The notes: generated by a model not told the origin, from the letters alone. Shown: positions 1-15,713, counted from the first letter of the stretch. The stretch is 64,000 nt of DNA from Takakia lepidozioides (GCA_030704615.1 CM060731.1:5208001-5272000), one strand, 5' to 3'. Translations and numbers: made by a program.

Positions 1-2768
1 CATTGCACTTGATACGGTCATACGTAACCAATGTCGGCACCAGAAATGAGTCTGTCTGCTTCAAGAGATGAATGCACTCCATGTCTATGTGCTGTAAAAA
101 AGATATAAGAACATGATAAAAGGTCATTAAGGATACAAACCACAAGTGGGTGCAACCAACGTTTCCGAGCAAACATTATGGAAAATAATTTCTCAACGTG
201 TGAAGACACGTTGCCAAGGAGCTCAAAATGTGAAAAATTGAAAGCAAACAAACAGAAGATGAAAAAAGAAAAGAAAAGATCCAACCATGCCAATGAAATA
301 AAGGTGCACTTTAAGAAAGAAAAACTCTTCTGTCTAGCAGAACAATATATTACTTCGACCAGAAAAAACCTCGAAGTCATGACGAGGGAAAGAGACATTG
401 CCATGTTCGATGGAGCGAACTCCTAACTCGAGGCAACGTTTGATAGCAGCTGCAGTGTATGCATGTGCACATACATATGTGCCTGCATGCCTAGCCTCCT
501 CCACGATTGCTGATATCTCCTCTGCAGAAAACTACCCAACCCCAACGAGTTTTATCAAGTACACACATTTGTGAAGCTAAAACAGATGGAAAATGGTTGT
601 GCACAATCAACTGCGTAAGATGAATTAGGACATAGAAAAGCTTGAGAAGGTACAAAAATACTGATGACATGTGGTAGTCAGCAGCACTCTTCACCCTCTA
701 AGGCAACTACTTCCATTAACAGAGGTTAACACCTTCCAATTGTTGTCACCATGTATCGTGGTTGCCCCCTAGTTCTCCCCTCAAGGATTCAGTACATGCA
801 AAAAGGTGAATCTACACATAAAACCCTAGCCTGACAAGTGCAACTATAAGACCATCACATTCAATGAGTTTTTAAGAGGATCACAATGCTTGTTTTCAGT
901 CTAAAACCTGTAGGTTAGAAAGGCGGTCGGTGGGGGATGAAACACCACCAGACGCCATGATCTTGATCTGGTGAGCACCTTTACGAAGTTCCTCTCGGGC
1001 AGCTACACGGACTTGGTCCACCCCATCGCACACTCGGCCCAATGATAGGGGACAGCAGCTGGGCTCTCTGTCTTCTCCGCGAAGCCGCATATCCCCATGC
1101 CCGCCCGTCTGAGAGAGTGCAGTCCCACTAAAGAGTATGCGTGGCCCTAGGATGGTCCCTTCCTCCACTGCCTGGGACCTCCAGTCACTATATGTCAGAA
1201 AACACAATTCCAGTAAAAAATCATGAATGAGAAGAATAAATAGGAACAGCGGCCAATTTTTCTTGGTTTTTTCTGAGACCTCCCGAGCTTAACTTGCTTT
1301 CCACTTGTAAGGCACCGCTTGGAAAATTCCATCTTGTCCTTACACCGGTAAGGTTAATCGTGCATTCACTTACAGCAATTTCGGACAGGAATTCAGGCTA
1401 CCGCCCTTGTGCCATCCAATCCACAATTGCAAGAAGGCATGCATGCATGGAACTTACTCTATCCTGTAAGTCCAACCAGAGTAGTGTCAAAGAAGCATAA
1501 TGCATGGGGCTACTGTCTTACCCTTCGGAATGTGAGGACATCCCTACCGACAATTCTTATATGCAATAGAAGTTGCAGCTTTTGCGGTAGCCAGGGATTT
1601 TCAGAGCAGTACTGGGCATATCTCACCTTAGCAAGGCCCCAGTCGCATCCGCCAGCATCTCGAACAGTTGTAAATCCACGCATCAACATGTCTCGAAGTA
1701 TCACTGAAGCACGTGCAGTCACGAGGCTATGAGGCAACACTAGCAAGTCATGCAAGTTGGCCGATACAGCAGTCACATGGACATGGGCATCACAGAGACC
1801 TGGAAGCACGTATGCTCCATGGATGTCTACTGTCTGTTGCATCCCCTCACACACAGCATTGCAATCAGAAATCAGTAATGTTTGGAGGGATACATAATTG
1901 GCACCTGTTGTGCTAACAATAATCGAAAGTGAACAGAGCCTTTACAAGCTTTTGTTCTTGTGCTCAAATCTATTGTTGTCCAATGCATAACTTAGCTTTA
2001 CAAGGCATTTCAGCTTCTGTGTCAAATGCAATAGGCCCATGAACATTAGTATGGACTTTCGCGGTATGATAATCCTCATGATTGCAGAGAAAAACCCACA
2101 AAAAAAATGTAACTAATGTAACTAGATATGCGTCGAAGGTAGCCAGGACCCTTTACCATGGACCATCTGCTGCTAGATCCTTCGTGTAGAGGAAATTTTG
2201 TGGCCACAGCCTGCACAGAGAGAACTTGCAATCCCTTGATGGAGACGAAACAAAAATGCTTGCCATGGCAGCTGCCTACCTTTGAGGAGGTGGATGCCTT
2301 GTTTTGGCAGTAATCCAAGCTTTGTAATTTCAAAAGTCATCCCCTAGGAACCAGACACAATCGGATGACCTCTCAACCCATCATCCCTGTGTCCACTAGA
2401 CCAGCCAACCGAACTCCAAACTTTCCAGATCTGTAATGATTTGATGAGGTAGGTCACTCTAATCTTAAGAAGAAATCCCATTTAACCTCGGAAACAACCA
2501 CTACGAAACACATTACTGCATGGACAATCTGCCGATCTAACAATCTTGTGGGTCATAATTATCTGATTCCAATCTGTGCAGTCGCGTGAGAGAGAGAGAC
2601 CTGAGATGCTGCGGGGGGAGAAGGCCCGACGTACGCTATCCGCTTGTCCTTCACCAACACATGCACCCCGGGAGTGACTTCCACCTCGCCATTCATGCTT
2701 ATCACGTTACAATTCCGCAGCAATAACCCCCCTCCGCCTTTCTCCCACACCTGCTCCGAATCCTCCAT
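1..2768 (-). CDS. Imidazolonepropionase-like amidohydrolase, 3' end cut by the window edge
   Basis: Five exons read on the minus strand: 2768-2601, 1833-1627, 1171-908, 531-397 and 91 to beyond base 1. All junctions are phase 0 with GT-AG borders (the acceptor of exon 2 at 1834 is the least certain). The metal-binding His pair is in LPGLCDAHVHV of exon 2. The strand bearing the likely carboxylated Lys is HQIKIMASGG of exon 3. The next metal His is in VCAHAYT, followed by GVRSIEHGN, in exon 4. Exon 5 holds VPTLVTYD. This order is typical of the Amidohydro_1 family, imidazolonepropionase/prolidase-like branch, a zinc hydrolase acting on cyclic amides or dipeptides; the substrate cannot be told from sequence. 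The ATG at 2768 is chosen because an in-frame stop lies just upstream. No signal peptide is evident, so it is probably cytosolic. No break was found in the visible part. Confidence 0.85.
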
Positions 2769-3025
2769 CCCCAATGACTATCACCACCTCATCACACACT
2801 CGCCTACTCCTTACGACACTTTTGAGCTACCATCTCCACAATCTGGCCACGCTCATGCACAATACCCCATTCCCGGCGCTTTCATCCGAATCCCTCTGGT
2901 CGGGCCAGTGACAACCTCCTTCTGAAGCTTAGGAACTAAAGGGTGAGTCAACGAGTCAGACCTTCGCATCCTCGGCAACCAGAATCTCTACTACAATATT
3001 GTCCGGACACACAGACACTTCAATA
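2769..3025. other. Upstream region of the amidohydrolase gene
   Basis: This stretch should hold the promoter and 5' UTR of the minus-strand amidohydrolase. I see no further coding exon and no clear TATA box. It ends at the left terminus of a MITE. Confidence 0.4.
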
Positions 3026-3387
3026 GAGTTATCCGTAAAGTGAGCCTGAGTTTGGTACCCTGTTTGGACCCGAGTTACGGGTTTCATCCTGAGTTTGAGT
3101 TAATCCGTAAAGTGCAGAAAACTGAGCACGAAGTCAGAAAAGAGGGCACCAAATCATAAACTGGGGATGAGGGCAACCGCTGCTATGGCGCGAGCTCGTG
3201 AGCTCTGACCGCCTCCACCTCCACGACTAACAAAACTCGGCTCCAAACTCCTGCCACCCCATTTTCCTAGTCCTGGCAGTTTGGTCCAGTGTTTTTTTCT
3301 AGTCGTTCCTGAGTTTGGAGTTTCATACCGAGTTTTGGCCAAACTCAGGGTTCTCATGCCGAGTTTGAGACCCTTTACGGATAACTC
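3026..3387. mobile_element. 362-bp MITE with terminal inverted repeats and TA target duplication
   Basis: The left end begins GAGTTATCCGTAAAG and the right end is its reverse complement CTTTACGGATAACTC, giving terminal inverted repeats of 15 bp or more. Each end is flanked by TA (3024-3025 and 3388-3389), as expected for a Tc1/mariner-like TA duplication. The short motif CTGAGTTTG or a close variant recurs inside, near both ends. There is no coding capacity. It lies upstream of the amidohydrolase start. Confidence 0.65.
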
Positions 3388-3814
3388 TAATATGGGATGG
3401 ACGTCTTTCAGACTTTGAGAGAGTTTTGGCATCCATCATCCGTTTGGTGACCAGCGCTTCCGACAGACTAGAGACCTCATCAGCAACTGGGATCGATGAG
3501 CAATGAGCATCATAGGTTCCGAAGCACAGCATCTGATAAAGCTTAGGAATCTCGAGGACAACTGAGCCTAGGAATCCGGACTTGCAGCAGCAGGGATAAG
3601 CTTACGTCGTAGTGAGACAGAGATGAGCTGGAAATATGACGTCGACCACTGAGCTGGCATTGAGAGTAACCCGAGTTCTACAGGTGATAAGGTAACCCCA
3701 CCAGAATGGCTCAGTGGGTCCTCTTCACAAGTACGTTGAGAACAACAAATGCTACAGAGACTCCCATTGCCTACGCAATACTGCTGATAAACATTCCGCC
3801 CACGAGGATAAGTG

Positions 3815-4535
3815 GGATTGCCGGTAGATTGCAGAAGGAGAGCCAGTACTCTTTTCCTGATCATCTCAACCTCTGTGTCTTCCAAATCCATGGGAGTCCT
3901 CACCTCTCTCTTCGAGAAATGCCGTCACTTCTCTTTTCGGTAAATTCCAGGCCAATCCTCCACACATGCACCATGTGGCGGCAATTCATACAGGAATCCC
4001 GAGGTGGGCGAGGACTGCTATGAGGGCCCGGTCCTTCGTTCGCGCTTCAACCTCTGAGAGGAAGGACAGAAAGATAGTGTCCGTGCGCATGCGGCATCTG
4101 AGTAGTGATGAAGTACTGCACAATGTAGCTTGACAAATCGTGTGTACCAAGAATGTTGGGAGGTCAGCAACGCGTACCAATGGTGAAAACCCGGGCAGGC
4201 AAGTGATGGGGCGAGCAAGAGCTACTAACTCCTCAGCAGTCTGGGCTGGGAGTAGAGATTGGTTCAGCGGAGCGGAAGATTGTGGGGGGTGGTAGAGGTA
4301 TGAGGCCCTCAGCAATCAACTTTGGAATTTTGTCGAAAGTATAAATGGAAGCTGTAGTGGGCGTGGTCAATGCTGCAACCTGAATGCCAAATATATTGCC
4401 TGGCCTGTGCGTGAATGACATGTTGATGTCAGTGATGATGCATGTCACCGGGGACTCTACAATTACTTGCTCTATAAACTCCTCAAACACACCAGGCCAA
4501 TGTTCCTCCAAATGTTCCTCCAATTTTGCAGTCAA
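3815..4535 (-). pseudogene. UDP-glycosyltransferase (plant UGT) remnant
   Basis: Three stretches on the minus strand match successive parts of a plant family-1 glycosyltransferase. At 4535-4290, PVTCIITDINMSF and a following helix resemble the N-terminal acceptor domain. At 4290-4000 in another frame, CLPGFSPLVRVADLPTF and a following FLSFLSEVEAR resemble the PG-PPL-DLP segment and the linker. At 3989-3815, NCRHMVHVWRIGLEF and an EEI-like helix resemble the C-terminal tail. The PSPG box that binds UDP-sugar is missing, as is most of the C-terminal Rossmann domain, and the frame shifts between pieces. It is a relic without function. Confidence 0.7.
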
Positions 4536-4569
4536 GCATGGTATAACTTATCCGCAGTGCGAGGGTGAT

Positions 4570-4587
4570 CTTGATAGCAGGGCCACA
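4570..4587 (+). repeat. Shared 18-bp motif, copy 1
   Basis: CTTGATAGCAGGGCCACA occurs here and again at 8587-8604 in the same orientation; both are followed by GACGCA and a GC-rich stretch of about 200 bp. The reverse complement begins GGCCCTG, like some Harbinger termini, but no inverted partner was found. They may be ends of two related non-autonomous elements. Confidence 0.4.
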
Positions 4588-4989
4588 CTGGACGCAGGGC
4601 ACGTTGGGACTCAGGACGGATAGCCTTGCTGGACGGACGCAGCGTGGCGGCCACACAGGCCAACGTCACGGTTTGCGTTCTCTACGTGGCCTACAGAAGA
4701 GTGGTCGACATCCTGGCCCCTCCAACGGCCCACGTTCTTTCACCCTTTCATCTTCTATCTTACAAGTTACCTGCAATGCATCACGGCAGGGGATCCACTT
4801 GAGTTCCCTTGTTAAGTGCGACCCACAGGACCTGTAGCTTACGTTTTCTTGCAAAGAGTGTTGGAGAACAATGGAGCCTACAGAATTCTTGATATTATCA
4901 CCCTTTTTTGCTTGCAACTGATGCAGATTCGATATTACACATTTTTCTTCTATTATATACGGTCGTGGTGGGTGAGTATGTGCAGAGAA

Positions 4990-5920
4990 GACAGAAACAC
5001 AGGTGAGTCTTCTAGTCACATTTGGAGAACAACTCATAATGATGTTTGGCATTGTAGTGCACAGGTACAAGATTCTGTGTGGCTGGAAACATACATGATG
5101 AAATACGCAACATTTAGAAGGCTCTGCAATTTATTGACTCCTTTCATTCAGAGACAGACAACAAACTGGCGGAAGCCAATCGAGATTGATAGAGCAGTTG
5201 CTACGGTTTTACATAAGTTGGCATTTGGGTACTCCAATAGGCTTGTAGCCAATCTATTCTGCGTTGGGCGTAATACTGTGTACTTATATACCAAGTTTAT
5301 CACCGAATGTCTATCTAACAAATATATGTTGAACTAATCTCATTTTGTGAGCATTCCTGAGGGAGAACGTGTAGGGTCTATTATACAGGGATTCTAAGAT
5401 GTTACAGGTTTAGGGTACCAGCTATAGGCGGCTCCCACAATAGATTGGCCGAAAAGCCAGACATAATTTATGTCCCAACTGACTATTGGAGCTTCTTCAC
5501 TGTATCGCAAATTTATAAATAGAGAAATACTGCAATAGCATGTGGTGACAATGTCGGGAGTGCGAATTCAACCTTACATTGTTGGGGATTTTGCCTATCC
5601 TCTGACAAAAGCATTCTTAGCTAGGGAGTGTGGAGACTGGCCTGTCAATGACACCTACGATAGGAATTTGTGCAAAGCAAAGAGTCCGAATTGAAAATTC
5701 GTTTGGACAACTTAAAAACAGATGGAGGGTGTTGAAGTGCTTGAATTTCTCAGTTCCATATGCGGCTCAAATTACTTTGGCATGTGTTGCTTTACACAAC
5801 TTCTGCAAGATGTGTGGAGAAGAAGCAATGGAAGACCCCACAGACGGTGGAAACTACTACCCAAATTTGAATGTCAATCTTGTTCCTAGAATCCCTGACA
5901 ATGAGAGAGTATCTAGATAG
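4990..5920 (+). pseudogene. PIF/Harbinger transposase remnant (DDE_Tnp_4)
   Basis: The N-terminal helix-turn-helix region is readable at 5070-5337, with LFCVGRNTVYLYTKF. Next comes a decayed catalytic segment near 5430-5510, AIGGSHNRLAEKPDIIYVP, where the first catalytic Asp of the DDE triad (normally IDG) has become Gly. Near 5575-5610, IVGDFAYPLTKAFLA carries the second Asp. After a frame change, RIENSFGQLKNRWRVL at 5690-5740 supplies the catalytic Glu, followed by LACVALHNFC. Stops and frameshifts between these blocks show it is dead. The Myb-like partner lies convergently at 6.4-7.1 kb, the two-gene layout usual for this superfamily. Confidence 0.8.
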
Positions 5921-6427
5921 TATGAGAACAAAATTGATACAAAGTACACTTCTACAACATTGGGCTAAACATAGACACCACGACTAGAATGAGAATTTGT
6001 TTCTTCAATGTATTCTGAAGTTAGTACAACAAAGGCTTTTTGGCCACACTTTCCAATTGTCAATAGGAGTCATGTAGAGAGAGAAAAGAAGAAAACTCCG
6101 GACGAAGCCGGCGTAACTAAGAGCTACTTCGCCTCACGGCTACTGCCCCATTTCAGGGGTGGGCCCTATAAAGGGGAGTCATCTAATTGTATCACTACAT
6201 TTAGTACACTCACTCTCATTGCCATGAAATTGATTATTTATTTTTAGAGCTTCCAAACTCTAACTTCATACGAAAAATCTTCATCTTCAAGTTCTCCGCA
6301 CGAGCCAACTGTTGATGTGCCATTGCTTGTTTGCTTTTATGAAGACACACTTCTCATTCCGGCCGTTCAGAGTGCATTTGGTGTGCCAATGCCATGTGGT
6401 CCCGTGCGAATTGAAATTTGGTCTCCT

Positions 6428-7097
6428 CTAAACTTTGGCAAGTGTCTCCAATAAGGACTCTGCAATGGGCCGAGATAAGGTCAAATTATGTTGGCTTGCA
6501 CGTTGCTTATTCAGTCTCCCCTCCACACGAGGCAATTTGTACACTCTCTCCCTTGGTGACCTATGGCTAGGTTCTCCCGGAGGGGTTGATTCTATCTCTT
6601 CCACATCCGGTGCAGAGGTCGACCTTCCTTGTCGAGGACTACCAGGTGGAGTCGCAATTGTGCACTCCTCGTTCAAATCAAAATGTTCATAATCTTGCAA
6701 ATCCACAACTCGACCAGTGTACTTGACTTTCTTACCTCCATCTTTGGCCCCTCGAATATCTGCTGCTTTTGGTGTACAACCCCACAGTTGTCGCATTTGT
6801 CATAGAAATGTCAGTCCGATGGCACTCCTCCTAAAGTCTTCACAACTTCCTCTCGTTTTTTTTTGTACCGCTTCTTCATGCTGTCGTTGACCGCATCTGT
6901 GCTTGAGTTGCATTTCTTCCAGGTCGTTCGATGACATCTGCTACAAAGTCTATCCATTGGCTCTGTCACAAGTCCCCACGCTTCCTATACATATATTTGT
7001 CAGCCCAAATGTCCATGAAGATATCTGTCAAAGTGTATGTCCATACAAAGCTGGCCGCTTTCGTAATAGCCGTTGATATGTTGTTGGATGAAGCCAT
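6428..7097 (-). pseudogene. Myb/SANT-like accessory protein of the Harbinger element, broken
   Basis: The reading begins at 7097 with a putative trihelix/Myb-like domain (DIFMDIWADKYMYRKRGDL), has an in-frame TGA near 6970, continues to QWIDFVADVIERP, then changes frame into a basic helix (SMKKRYKKKREEVVKTLGG). It ends as an open 122-aa stretch at 6796-6428 rich in Ser, Pro and acidic residues. In PIF/Harbinger elements the second gene encodes such a DNA-binding protein, needed with the transposase. Assignment rests on the domain pattern and the neighbouring transposase remnant. Confidence 0.6.
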
Positions 7098-8586
7098 ACC
7101 TGGAAACCAAATCACATTTTACAATCAATGGCTCAGAGCCTTAGAGAGGGAAACACAAGGTTGGAGTAGCAAAATGTTAAAAAAAAAAATAGAATCATCT
7201 CAAATTGTAGGTCTGAGAACCCCTTTGGCATTGCATGGGGCCCTCACAAGTTTGCCTACATCTTTTGACCAATGCCACTACCTGGAACATGGATACCTGC
7301 AATGGGAGCCTTGACGAGGCCTACACAAGGATTGAGCAAGACTTATGTACATTCACAAAGATATCATATTTCAGGTCTGAGTAACCCACTAGTTATTGAA
7401 ACAGGAATGAGGAATTCAATGAAGAGGTCAAAGAAGGGCCTATATGTTTTGATCAAGTCTGTGACATGGACCAGTGGAAAAATAACCACTGGGATCCATA
7501 GAGGCTAGAACGCATGGGGAACCTCCCAGAAACCAAGCGAGCTAAAAAGGGATTCAAGCTAGCCTACGAGCTGCAGGCTAAGTATCAAGCAAGAGAACTG
7601 AAAATCCAGAGCGCATCCTGGAACAATCCCAAAGCCAGGGCTAAAGAAGAACAAAAGGATAATCAACCAAAAGAAAGGAAGGATAGCATCTTTGTAAGAG
7701 AGAAAGCCCAAAGGCCTTGCTAAACACAGAGACAGGTAAGAGCAAAACACATATGCAGCTAAGTAGCATCTCCAAAGTTCAGATGAGTCTTGGGGGAGCT
7801 CTGAATTTCACTTGATTCGAATGTCAAATGAGCGGGAGCAGAGGACTAAGTTCGTGCCCCAGGAGTTGTCGAATGCTGAAAGAAGTTGTCGTTGCAATAA
7901 TCAATTCAAAGTAAATCCTAAAGAGATTACTGGGCCTTGCCTTCAAGAGCAAGAGAGCATCTAGATCTCCAAATATGACATGTTAATTTATTATGGCATT
8001 GTTTGCATTTTTCTTGGGCCTTGCGTCTAGAGCCCACTACTTAATAAGTTAGTAAATAGTAAGAGGCAAGGGGCATCTCCTTTATATACCCTCTGAGGGT
8101 GGTGGGACCTTTGTAGAAGCTCACCCACCCCTCAAGCGGTTGGACCCTTCTAGAAGGTTGCCCTGGGACACATGTCACCCTTAGAAACCACCACGTGATA
8201 CCTTTTTTACCCCAATTTAGCGCCTAAACCATCCCCAATTTAATAGCTCTCGCCTTCCTCCCTTCTTTTTTCTTACCCCCTTATATGATGTTTATTAATC
8301 CGAATCCTGGTGTAGCTTAATATAACCCCCACTTTTAAATTGCTAGACCACCCTCTAATCTTCACACCTGACACAAACCTGGGGCCTTTATTTGAGGATA
8401 GCCCATAGGGCCAATGGGAATTCAATGTTTTTTTCCCAATACAATAAAGTGATGATCTCTGAATGTGATTTGTATTATAGCATGTAAGATAGAAAAGCTG
8501 GAGAGGTACTTTAATAAGCTTCTTACTAAATTTCACTACAGAAGAAGCAGAAGATCTTTCAACTACGTGGGCTCACCAGTGGGCTG
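7098..8586. other. Non-coding interval, probably part of or next to the Harbinger relic
   Basis: Several short open frames (for example 7514-7723) have no recognisable domain and look like chance. A TTTATATACC box near 8090 and several T-rich tracts are present. I see no RNA gene. Confidence 0.35.
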
Positions 8587-8604
8587 CTTGATAGCAGGGC
8601 CACA
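8587..8604 (+). repeat. Shared 18-bp motif, copy 2
   Basis: Identical to 4570-4587 over 18 bases. The following 190 bp is GC-rich and has no convincing ORF. Confidence 0.4.
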
Positions 8605-9039
8605 ATAGACGCATGCGCCCACCGGACACAGCTCCCACGCTTCGGCGCGCAGCTGTGCCAGAGCGTCCCGAGACGCCGTTCATAGCTCCGCGCAACGCAT
8701 TTCGAAATGGCGTCAAGCTTTGCGTCCGTCCCCATAACGCACGTCCCGGGCCCCGCGCGTCATTTGGGATCTTGGCACCTATCCAAGATGAACTCTTTTC
8801 CACCTTAGTAAATTATCCCCACAACTCATACAGTCATTTTTCGACAAGGAACCAACAATGACCGTGACGTGAAGTAGGGAAGGGAAGAAGAGATGATTCT
8901 ACAACAGTGAACATGACATGTATGATTTTGTGTTCTTGAATAGATTCTACACTCAAACCTGATTTGTGCCCCTCTAAGGCCTCCATTGCACCGAGCCTCC
9001 CTGAAAATGGTGGCCTTCGTCAAAAAATAAGAGGCCCTC

Positions 9040-11849
<2,810 letters not shown>

Positions 11850-12130
11850 CTGAAGAAAACAGACAGATTCATTCTTTAGCTACTCTTGACTTTCCTAATA
11901 CATCGTTCCCAATCTCCTTCTGTATACCAGAAACACTGATGGTGGGACAGGCTGCAAAAGAATCCAACCCTATTCATCGCTACCAACATTGAAACGCTCA
12001 AGTAGCAATGTACCTATGATCAAGTTAGGATCATAACAAGCTAAAGAAAGCTCTTCAGTTGGTAGCCAAAGCCAACTCAACGTGTCTAGATACTGAATTA
12101 GCTTGAACAGTGGGTGACACAACATTGAAT

Positions 12131-12509
12131 TTTGACAAGACCCTCTCTTCTTCTCCACATTTGGGTTCTCAATCCTTGTGTAGGACTCCATAAGGCTCCC
12201 ATATTATGTCTCCATGCTCCATTTCGTGGAGCTGGTCCAAAGATATAGACCTCCTTTGGAGGTGCTCATCCAATGCCAAAGTAGCTTGCAGTGGGTGTCT
12301 TAGACCTGAATTTTGACAAGACCCTCTATTTTTTTCCACTTTTGGGTTCTCAATCCTTGTGTAGGCCTCCATAAGGCTTCCATACCATGTCTCCATGCTC
12401 CATTTCATGGAGGTGGTAAAAAGTTAGGGTCCCCCTTGTGAAGTGAGAATTCCATGCCAAAGTAGCTTGAGAGTGGGTATCTTAGACCTGAATTTTGACA
12501 AGACCCTAT
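12131..12509. repeat. Tandem repeat, about 182-bp unit, just over two copies
   Basis: The phrase TTTTGACAAGACCCT recurs at about 12130, 12311 and 12493, and the sequence between is closely similar. It includes a repeated TTCTCAATCCTTGTGTAGG and a CTCCATTTCGTGGAG/CTCCATTTCATGGAG segment. The third copy is interrupted after about 17 bases by the copia LTR. A partial, more diverged copy may precede it at 12040-12130. Confidence 0.7.
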
Positions 12510-15500
12510 TGAAATACAAGTATTACTAATAACTAATACAATGTAGAACAAGACAGAAGCAGAATTGTATTGCTATACTCAGCAAAAGGAAGACTCGTTA
12601 ATGAGATCAAATAAGCTTGTGTGATTCATAGTACTACAACTTGATCAGAGAGCTGCAACTACGTGATAAAAATAAAGTGACGCACACTCACAACAGCGTG
12701 ACCCAGTCCTCAGGCAAAATTGCCGCGCATAAGCCTATTCAAAATCAGCCAGTTGTCAATACGTGTAATCTAAGTTACTAATTTAGCACAGTAACTAGCA
12801 TGAGTCCAAGTAACTAATTAACAAATAAACAGTCTTTCAGAAATAATTCCAATACTCCCACTCAGTATACTTTGTTAACTAGTGCACTGTCTGCCTCTCA
12901 TTACTCCCACTCGGGACACTACGTTAACCTGTATGTGCACCAAAGAGCGAAGCTTTATGAACTTGTCAGGAGCCAAAGCTTTTGTAAAAATGTTAGCCAA
13001 CTGATCATTTGTGCCGATGTAATGAATATCAATCTCCCCATTTTGGTGATGCTCACGGATAATATGATATTGGACATCTATGTGTTTTGTGCGCTTGTGG
13101 TATTCCGGATTATGCACAAAGCGAATGCATCCCTGGTTATCACTGTATAGGTACGTTGCTACTTCCTGCGGATAACCAATGCTGGTTAAAAGCCTTCGAG
13201 CCCACACAGTTTCCTTTGTTGTGTGACAGGCTGCTACATACTATCAGTTGTGGACCCTGCGGTACATTGATGTTTCCTGCTGCTCCACATAATAGGGCCA
13301 TTATTCAAGAAAAGCACACAACCACTACGTGATTTCCTGTCGTCTAAGTCACCAGCAAAGTCAGCGTCACATTAGGTAGTGATCTTTTGACCATCACCGC
13401 CACTGTAGCAGATAGAGAAGTCCTTAGTGCCTTTAAGGTACTTCATGATCCTGCGGACTGCAGTGCAGTGTATTCTTTTCAGGTTCTTCGAGAACTTGGA
13501 AACATAGCTGATAGCATAGTTCAAATCTGGTCGAGTTCCCAGCATGCAAAACATTATACTGCCAACAATTTCAGAGTAGGTAATAGACTCTGAGTGTTCA
13601 TCGTCATCTGCAGTATTGAGGCACAAGTGAACATTTGGGTCTGCAGGTGTGGAAACCGGATTTGCAGCATCAAAACCAAATTTCCTCAAGATCTTGGCAA
13701 TATAGTGAACTTGGTCAATGTAGAGTAGCCCGACATCTCGATTTCTGGTTATGTGGAGGCCAACATAACAATCTGCTGCACCACTCTTAGTTTCAAACAT
13801 TGTGTTTAGGTAGGCCACCATTGCATGAAGCGTATCCTGGCTAAGGCAACACCCGAGACCATCATCGACAAAAATGGTAATAATGATCTGAAGTTCCTTG
13901 CTCCTGAAAAACACGCATGGACCGGCTGTGCTTTGAACAAGTTCATATCGCCTCAGAAAGGCTGTAAACTTGTCATTCCAAACCCTTGAGGCTTGTTTTA
14001 GGCCGTATAGAATTTTTTAAGCCTGCACACCTTTCCTGGTTGACCTTCAACTTCGAAACCTTGAGGTTGAACCATGTAAATTTCCTCCGTCAATTCTCCA
14101 TACAAGAAAGCAGTTTTGACGTCAAATTGAATCATCTCCATATTTTCTCTGGCTGCGATGGCTAGCACTGTCCTTATAGAGTCATATTTCACGACAAGAG
14201 CAAAGGTTTCTTCGTAATCAAGACCATACTGCTGTGAATAGCCTTTCGCCACAAGCCTGGCCTTAAAACGCTCTACGATCCCAGCAGATGTAGTTTTTAC
14301 TTTATAAACCCATTTGTGGGAGATCCATCAGTTCCCACGTTTGGTTCTGAATCAGAGAATTGAACTCTTCTTGCATAGCCATTTGTCACTCATTCTTTTG
14401 CTTTGATTTGTTGGCTTCCACAAAAGATCGAGGCTCCTCAATCTCTGATCCAACTAGACATGCAAGAGATGGTCCTGTTCTGCTGCTTTCAGTATGATAA
14501 GCCCAGTCACCATACCTGACTGGCGGTTTTCTTGTTCGTGGAGGGAGGACCTCTTCAGTAGTATCAGGACAGGCACCATCAATGATATTAGGTCCTGCCA
14601 CATCAACAACAGGTCCTTGCATATCACCTGCGTCTGGTCCTTGCACATCATTAGCATTTGGTTCGACCTGAGATTCTTGTAAATCGTGAAATGCCGTTGT
14701 GCAATTAGCGGTTTCATTTGCCAAATATGGCCACTCCTCGTGAACAGAGACATCTAGATTCCCTTGAATCTGACCTTCATTCAGGGAAGATTGTCTTGCA
14801 GATAAGTCCTCGTTGAAAACAACATCCCGACTCACTACAACCTTTTTTCTCTGTTTGTCCCATAGACGATAGGCCTTGCTCTCATCACAATAGCCAAGAA
14901 ACATACATTTTCGACTTTTTGAATCAAGCTTGGCTCTGAGTTTCTTCGGAACATGAACAAAGGCATCATAGCCGAACACACGTAGATGTCCCACTGTGGG
15001 TTTCTCACCCTTCCACGCTTCAATGGGGGTTCTCCCTTTCAAACTTCTGCTTCTCGTTCGATTCAACACATAATCCGCTGTGTGTATAGCCTCAGCCCAA
15101 AAGATTGGACTAGTTCCACTATCATGGATCATGCTCTTTGCACTTTCTACAATAGTGCGGTTGTCTCTTTCCGAAACTCAGTTCTGTTCAGGGCTATAAG
15201 AAGCAGTTGTTTCATGATGAATACCCGCCTCTTCAAGGTACCTCTGAAAATCGCCGCTGAGATATTTGCCGCCTCTGTCACTCTGAATCCTCAAGATCTT
15301 ATTTCCTGTTTCCCTGAGAGTTAGATGTAACATCTTCTTGAAACAAGCCATCACCTCAGATTTTGCAGCTACACAATAAACCAGTCGAAACCCTGAGTAA
15401 TCATCTTTGAATAAGACATAATACATAGATCCTCCAAGTGACTGCTGCATTGGTCCACACACGTCCGTGTGGATTAGCTCTCCTGGTTTGGATACCTTGC

Positions 15501-15713
15501 TTCTTTCTGCATGGGTTGGAAACATCAGTCTCCGGTTCTTACCATGTGCACACCCTTCACAGAATGGCATATCAGACCCCTTATCCACAATCGTCAGTCC
15601 CTCAACCACTCATGTTGCTTCCATGTGTTTGATCATTGTTGAACTTACATGACCAAACCTCTGATGCCACAATTTCAGACTCTTCTTGGTTCCAAGCTCC
15701 CCGCTGACGGCAC
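12510..15713 (-). mobile_element. Ty1/copia element 1, lacking its 5' half
   Basis: The 3' LTR (12510-12854) reads in element sense from TATTGGAATT to TATTTCA and is preceded by the polypurine tract GAGTGGGAG. Upstream in element sense are RNase H (13207-12875), reverse transcriptase (14252-13372, with FDVKTAFLYGEL and the FVDD active site) and integrase (15609-14386, with DVCGP, DDYSG and the Glu of SYSPEQN). A frame change lies near 14000 and stops occur near 15180 and 14385. Gag, protease, primer-binding site and 5' LTR are absent. At 15713 it abuts the LTR of copia element 2. Confidence 0.85.
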
